From an uncultured Eubacteriales bacterium (lineage in GTDB: Bacteria; Bacillota; Clostridia; Christensenellales; CAG-138): a stretch of DNA of 54,430 nucleotides. The notes under the pieces are model-generated. The model was given only the letters and a program-made list of their open reading frames with translations, did no database searches and was not told the origin of the DNA. How positions within the stretch are numbered: the first letter of the stretch is position 1; the number at the start of each line of letters is the position of its first letter. The position numbers and the translations under genes are program-made. Where the stretch lies: NCBI GenBank assembly GCA_902792295.1, contig CADAZC010000021.1, positions 1 through 54,430 of the forward strand, in the 5' to 3' direction. Below, piece by piece: positions 50,788 through 54,430 of this stretch.

Positions 50788-50824
50788 CAAAAAAAACGCT
50801 TCCGATCCGTTCGATCGAAAGCGT
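50788..50824 (-). terminator. Terminator of the small lipoprotein gene
   Basis: On the minus strand a 12-bp stem (50824-50813 with 50807-50796, one mismatch) is followed by eight T. Confidence 0.82.
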
Positions 50825-50842
50825 CTGTTCGCAGCGATTGCG

Positions 50843-51088
50843 TCAGTTTCCCGCCGTTGCGCCTGCGCTCGGCGACGCCGCCGGCTCGGTCGGCATGACC
50901 GGCGCGACCGTATCCTCGGGCATCATGCTCGGAACGGGCGGCTGCGTCACAACAGGCGCCGCCGTCATGGTCGGCGCGGCGCTCGGCGCCTTCGTCGGCG
51001 TCGAAATGTTTCCGCGCGCGGAGCACGTGCAGCCGACAAGCAGCAGCGTCAGAACGAGCAGCGGGATCAAAAAGAATCGTTTCATCAT
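50843..51088 (-). CDS. Small low-complexity lipoprotein
   Basis: The 81-residue protein has a signal peptide with lipobox LLVGC and then a mature part made almost only of Pro, Thr, Ala, Ser and Met (TPTKAPSAAPTMTAAP...). There is no folded domain, so it looks like a truncated or minimal surface spacer. AAAGGAG lies 6 bases before ATG 51088; the next codon is also ATG. It is a single-gene unit upstream of and divergent from rsmA, with its own terminator. The same Pro/Thr spacer style occurs in the amidase, NlpC/P60 and C11 proteins of this window. Confidence 0.65.
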   Translation of the reverse strand: MMKRFFLIPLLVLTLLLVGCTCSARGNISTPTKAPSAAPTMTAAPVVTQPPVPSMMPEDTVAPVMPTEPAASPSAGATAGN

Positions 51089-51146
51089 GCGCATCTCCTT
51101 TCGGTTCTTTTCCGTCAGTATGTCCGTCTTCGCCGCGGTTATACGC

Positions 51147-51175
51147 TTGCGGGACGTGGAAAACTATGCTATACT
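51147..51175 (+). promoter_or_regulatory. Sigma-A promoter of rsmA, placing the start on the ATG
   Basis: TTGCGG at 51147-51152 and TATACT at 51170-51175, spacer 17 bp. The expected transcription start is 51182, the A of the ATG. Confidence 0.78.
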
Positions 51176-51181
51176 GCGCGT

Positions 51182-51970
51182 ATGAGAGCAAGCATCGCAT
51201 TTGTCAAAACAGCATTATCGGAATTGAACGCAAACCCGAACCGCGCCCTCGGTCAGAACTTCTGCATCGACGGCGAGCGGCTTTCTTCCTGCGTCGAAGC
51301 GATGACGCTTGCAAAAAACGTGATCGAGATCGGTCCCGGTCTCGGCGCATTGACCGAGCTCCTGCTCGAAAAAAACGTTGCGCTCACCGCGGTCGAAAAG
51401 GACGAAGCGATGGCGGCGTATCTTCAAAAATCGCTCGCCGATCCGGATCTTGCGGTGATTGCGGGCGACGCGCTGAAATTCGATTACAAAGCCGTGCAAA
51501 AGCCGTTTTCGGTCGTCGGGAATCTGCCGTACTACATCACCGCGCCGCTTTCGACGGCGGTTCTGAAGGCGCTGCCGGCGTCGTTTTACTGCATGGTGCA
51601 GAAGGAAGCGGCGGATCGCTTCTTTGCCGCGCCGAGGGACAAAAACTACGGACCGCTTTCGATTCTGACACAGCTTTATTATGACGCGAAGCCGCTTGCG
51701 GCATTCCCGCCGGACTGCTTTTATCCGAGCCCGGACGTGCAGTCGGTCTTCGTCGGCATGACGAAAAAACCGCACGCGCCGGAGGACGATCCCGCTGCGA
51801 TTTTCGCGTTCTGCACCGCGCTTCTTTCCATGCGCCGCAAAACGATCAAAAACAATCTGAAACAATACGCAAACGCCGCGGGCGCGCTTTCTGCGCTCGG
51901 CATTTCGCCCGAAACGCGCGCGGAAACGCTTTCGCCCGAAACGTTCCTTTCGCTGTATCGTCTGCTCTGA
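51182..51970 (+). CDS. rsmA: 16S rRNA dimethyladenosine transferase RsmA (KsgA)
   Basis: KsgA (262 residues) dimethylates two adjacent adenines near the 3' end of 16S rRNA. The order of motifs is standard: NRALGQNFCID, the SAM loop VIEIGPGLGALTELLLE, AVEKDEAM, GDALKFD, the catalytic NLPYYITAPL, and the C-terminal MRRKTIKNNLKQ. It is slightly shorter than usual (270-290). No Shine-Dalgarno precedes ATG 51182, and the -10 box ends 6 bases upstream, so the mRNA is probably leaderless. Longer frames starting upstream run into feoB antisense and are not real. Confidence 0.95.
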   Translation: MRASIAFVKTALSELNANPNRALGQNFCIDGERLSSCVEAMTLAKNVIEIGPGLGALTELLLEKNVALTAVEKDEAMAAYLQKSLADPDLAVIAGDALKFDYKAVQKPFSVVGNLPYYITAPLSTAVLKALPASFYCMVQKEAADRFFAAPRDKNYGPLSILTQLYYDAKPLAAFPPDCFYPSPDVQSVFVGMTKKPHAPEDDPAAIFAFCTALLSMRRKTIKNNLKQYANAAGALSALGISPETRAETLSPETFLSLYRLL

Positions 51971-51990
51971 ACCCGGGCCTGTTTCTGATC

Positions 51991-52030
51991 AAAAAAGGCA
52001 GCGGAGCTTTGATGCTCTGCTGCCTTTATT
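51991..52030. terminator. Bidirectional terminator between rsmA and uvrB
   Basis: AAAGGCAGCGGAGC and GCTCTGCTGCCTTT form a 14-bp stem with one mismatch (51994-52026), with A and T runs at the two ends. Confidence 0.85.
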
Positions 52031-52046
52031 CTTTTTCGGCGATCCG

Positions 52047-54019
52047 CTATTTGTGCGTCTTTTCTCTTGCGCGCTTGTGCGCGCCGATCTGACCGGGCTT
52101 CAGGTCGCTCTTGCGGGTTTGCGGCTTTTCGCCCTTCAGGGCGAGGATCGCGTCGCGGAGCTTTGCCGCGGTCTCGAACTCCAGCTCGCGCGCCGCCTGC
52201 TGCATCTGTTCCGTCAGGATCGCGATGCGCTCGCGCTTCTGATACTCGGTGAGCCGTTCGGGCGGTTCCTCCTCGTGCCGCGAGATGACCAGCGTGTCAT
52301 AGACCTTTTTCTGAATGGTTTTCGGCGTGATGCCGTGCTCCGTGTTGTAGGCGATCTGCTTCGCCCTGCGGCGGGCGGTCTCATCCATGGCGCGGCGCAT
52401 GGACGCGGTGATCGTGTCGGCATAGAGGATGACGCGTCCCTCGGCGTTTCTGGCGGCTCTGCCGATCGTCTGGATCAAGCTGGTCTCGCTGCGCAGAAAG
52501 CCCTCCTTGTCCGCGTCGAGAATGGCGACAAGCCCCACCTCCGGAAGGTCGAGCCCTTCGCGTAAAAGATTGATGCCGACGAGCGCGTCGAATTCGCCGA
52601 GGCGAAGATCGCGGATGATCTCCATGCGGTCCAGCGTGTCGATGTCGCTGTGCATATAGCGCACGCGTACGCCCATGCGGTCGAGGTATTCGGTGAGGTC
52701 CTCCGCCATGCGCTTCGTCAGCGTCGTAATCAGCGTGCGGAAGCCCTTTTCCGCCTGCATGCGCACTTCGCCTAAAAGGTCGTCGATCTGTCCTTTTACG
52801 GGGCGCACCGCGACCTCCGGATCGACGAGCCCCGTCGGGCGGATGATCTGCTCGGCGACGACGGCGGCGCGGCTCATTTCAAAGCTCGCGGGCGTCGCGG
52901 ACACGCAAACCATCTGCGGCACACGCGCCATGAACTCGTCGAACTTCAGCGGGCGATTGTCCTTTGCGCTCGGCAGACGGAAGCCGTACTCGACCAGCGC
53001 GTCCTTTCTGGCGCGGTCGCCGCGGAACATACCCCCGACCTGCGGCAGCGTGACATGGCTTTCGTCGATGAACATCAGAAAATCCTTCGGGAAGTAATCG
53101 AGAAGCGTAAACGGCGGTTCACCGGGTTTCCGCCCGTCGAAGTAGCGCGAGTAGTTTTCGATGCCGCTGCAGAACCCGATCTCCTGCATCATCTCGATGT
53201 CGTGCAGCACGCGCGAACGGATGCGTTCGGCTTCCAGCGGCCGGTTGGTGTCGAGGAACATCTTTTCCTGCACCTCCATGTCCGCTTCGATCTCCTGAAG
53301 CGCCTTGTTCATCTTCTCCTGCCCGGTCGCGTAGTGCGAGGCGGGGAAGATCGCCACATGACTGCGGCGGGAAACGACCTCGCCGGTCAAAACGTTGATC
53401 TCCGAAATGCGCTCGATCTCGTCGCCGAAAAAGCCGATGCGCAGCGCCTTGTCCGTCCAGTTGACGGGGTAGACGTCGAGCGTGTCGCCGTGCGCGCGGA
53501 ACGTCCCGCGCGAAAAGTCCATGTCGTTGCGCTGATACTGGTTTTCGATGAGCCGGCGCATCACGTCGCGCCGGTCGATTTCCATGCCCTCGCGGAGCGA
53601 GACGCCACGATGATCACGTCGTTTCGCTCGTTTAAGGCGCAGGTCGCGGAGTGGCGCAGCTTGTCGATCTCGTCGTTGACGTCGATCGTCTTTTCGATAT
53701 AGGTGTCGCTCGCGGGCAGATACGCCTCCGGCTGATAGTAGTCGTAGTACGACACAAAGAACTCGACCGCGGAATCGGGAAACAGCTCCTTGAACTCGGA
53801 ACAGAGCTGCGCGGCGAGCGTTTTGTTGTGCGCAAGCACGAGCGTGGGCTTTTGCACACGCTCGATCACCTTTGCCATCGTATAGGTTTTTCCGCTTCCC
53901 GTAACGCCCAAAAGCACGGACAGGGGATTGCCTGCGTCGATGCTTTTTACAAGCGTTTCGATCGCCTGCGGCTGATCGCCCTGCGGCTCATAGGGGGAAA
54001 CGACCTTGAATTGTCCCAT
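52047..54019 (-). pseudogene. uvrB: Excinuclease ABC subunit B, frame broken by an internal deletion
   Basis: ATG 54019 begins [20 protein letters not shown] and runs through Walker A ([10 protein letters not shown]), the damage-binding beta-hairpin ([20 protein letters not shown]) and [11 protein letters not shown]. The frame breaks at about base 53602. It resumes in another frame at [17 protein letters not shown] and continues through [18 protein letters not shown], the helicase motifs and the C-terminal UVR domain. UvrB from B. subtilis has 18 residues (VSCIYGLGSPEEY...) between these points, so about 55 bp are missing. UvrB is the central helicase of nucleotide excision repair. Its start overlaps the previous gene's stop (TGATG). 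Confidence 0.88.
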
Positions 54020-54303
54020 CAATACTCGAAATCGACCGTTTTAGAATCCAGCCGGTGCGCGTGGATATAGACGCGCGCCTTCTGGTGATCGGGGTTTTTG
54101 TCGTAGATTTCAAGGTCTTCCTTCGACTTGAAATCCACGAGCAGCGCCATGTCGTAGCTTCTGCCGGAATGCATGAAGTCCTCGCCGATCTGCATCGAAA
54201 CGATCTCGGGGATCTTATCGACGAGCGCGTACAGCGAGTCGCGCACGATCGGAATATTGACCTTCGGGTCCTCAAACCGGAACAGAACGATGTGTTTGAT
54301 CAT
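54019..54303 (-). CDS. Dabb-domain (stress-responsive A/B barrel) protein
   Basis: The 94-residue protein [12 protein letters not shown]... matches the Dabb ferredoxin-like barrel family: the H-x-V-x-F-x-F strand at the start, [40 protein letters not shown] and a final strand. Members are dimeric and many have unknown function in the cytoplasm. GGAGGCAATATG is the start context. It overlaps uvrB by one base and follows deoD by 9 bases, so deoD-Dabb-uvrB form one transcript. Confidence 0.88.
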   Translation of the reverse strand: MIKHIVLFRFEDPKVNIPIVRDSLYALVDKIPEIVSMQIGEDFMHSGRSYDMALLVDFKSKEDLEIYDKNPDHQKARVYIHAHRLDSKTVDFEY

Positions 54304-54312
54304 ATTGCCTCC

Positions 54313-54430
54313 TTATGCTTCCGCAATGGACAGCGCGACGCGGATCATCTGATCGAACGCGGTCTGCCGCTGTTCCGCCGTCGCCTCTTCCTTTGTGCCG
54401 ATGATATCGCTGATCGTATCGATCGCGAGC
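54313..54430 (-). CDS. deoD: C-terminal end of purine nucleoside phosphorylase DeoD, partial
   Basis: The frame is open from the right edge to TAA 54315-54313 and gives 38 residues. The ending TAEQRQTAFDQMIRVALSIA matches the last helix of the hexameric DeoD type (E. coli: ERQTTFNDMIKIALES). The enzyme splits purine nucleosides to base and ribose-1-phosphate. Only the tail is in the window, so the call rests on that helix. It lies upstream of the Dabb gene and uvrB. Confidence 0.65.
   Translation of the reverse strand, partial: LAIDTISDIIGTKEEATAEQRQTAFDQMIRVALSIAEA

Overview
The window is chromosomal DNA from a GC-rich, Gram-positive-type bacterium, most likely an anaerobic Clostridia (inference). 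The grounds are the dnaX-ybaB-recR block, a DAP-type MurE, a PASTA penicillin-binding protein, an arginine deiminase pathway, a fused FeoA-FeoB with its small Cys-rich partner, a 2x[4Fe-4S] ferredoxin, clostripain-type and NlpC/P60 surface proteins with Pro/Thr linkers, and consensus sigma-A promoters. No prophage, insertion sequence, CRISPR array, tRNA or rRNA is visible.

Layout. 1-3.6 kb: an aminotransferase tail, a small membrane protein with a broken Xre-type regulator behind three palindromic operators, then tldE (broken) and tldD on the minus strand. 3.6-7.4 kb: a DUF1292 protein, then a YheO-type regulator, ygeY and ygeW (broken), which are parts of an anaerobic purine/ureido-compound catabolic route. 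7.5-13.3 kb: dnaX-ybaB-recR-amidase-arcA-arcB, mostly translationally coupled. 13.4-16.2 kb: a GntP permease and glycerate kinase. 16.2-20.5 kb (minus): a small protein, a peptidoglycan-binding NlpC/P60 lipoprotein, an AlaX editing protein and an AEC transporter. 20.6-22.2 kb: arcC and a zinc-ribbon membrane protein. 22.2-26.6 kb (minus): parC and parE. 26.7-38.3 kb: a reduced dcw cluster, rsmH (broken)-ftsL-PBP-murE-mraY-murD-ftsW-murA-ftsQ. 38.3-38.6 kb: a gene-free, strongly structured stretch. 38.6-39.7 kb (minus): rpsF-ssb-rpsR (rpsR broken). 39.7-40.7 kb: holA. 40.8-45.2 kb (minus): M32 carboxypeptidase, a lipoprotein, a C11 protease, an unknown protein and ferredoxin. 45.3-46.2 kb: a ParB/Noc-like protein. 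46.2-51.1 kb (minus): a repeat-containing membrane protein, cdsA, the Feo system and a lipoprotein. 51.2-52.0 kb: rsmA (ksgA). 52.0-54.4 kb (minus): uvrB (broken), a Dabb-domain protein and the end of deoD.

Functional links. ygeY/ygeW and arcA/arcB can both yield carbamoyl phosphate, which the carbamate kinase ArcC turns into ATP; so the window holds a dispersed substrate-level phosphorylation module. rsmH to ftsQ builds the lipid-linked murein precursor and the divisome. The Feo genes import Fe(II).

Two signals stand out. First, six conserved genes (an Xre regulator, tldE, ygeW, rsmH, rpsR, uvrB) each carry one short frame-breaking indel, five deletions and one exact 10-bp tandem duplication, while both halves remain fully conserved. 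Because rpsR is essential, assembly or consensus error must be excluded before calling this gene decay. Second, several genes with no Shine-Dalgarno sequence (holA, rsmA, the AEC transporter, the unknown gene at 44910, possibly dnaX) have their ATG 5-7 nt after a good -10 box, the geometry of leaderless mRNAs.
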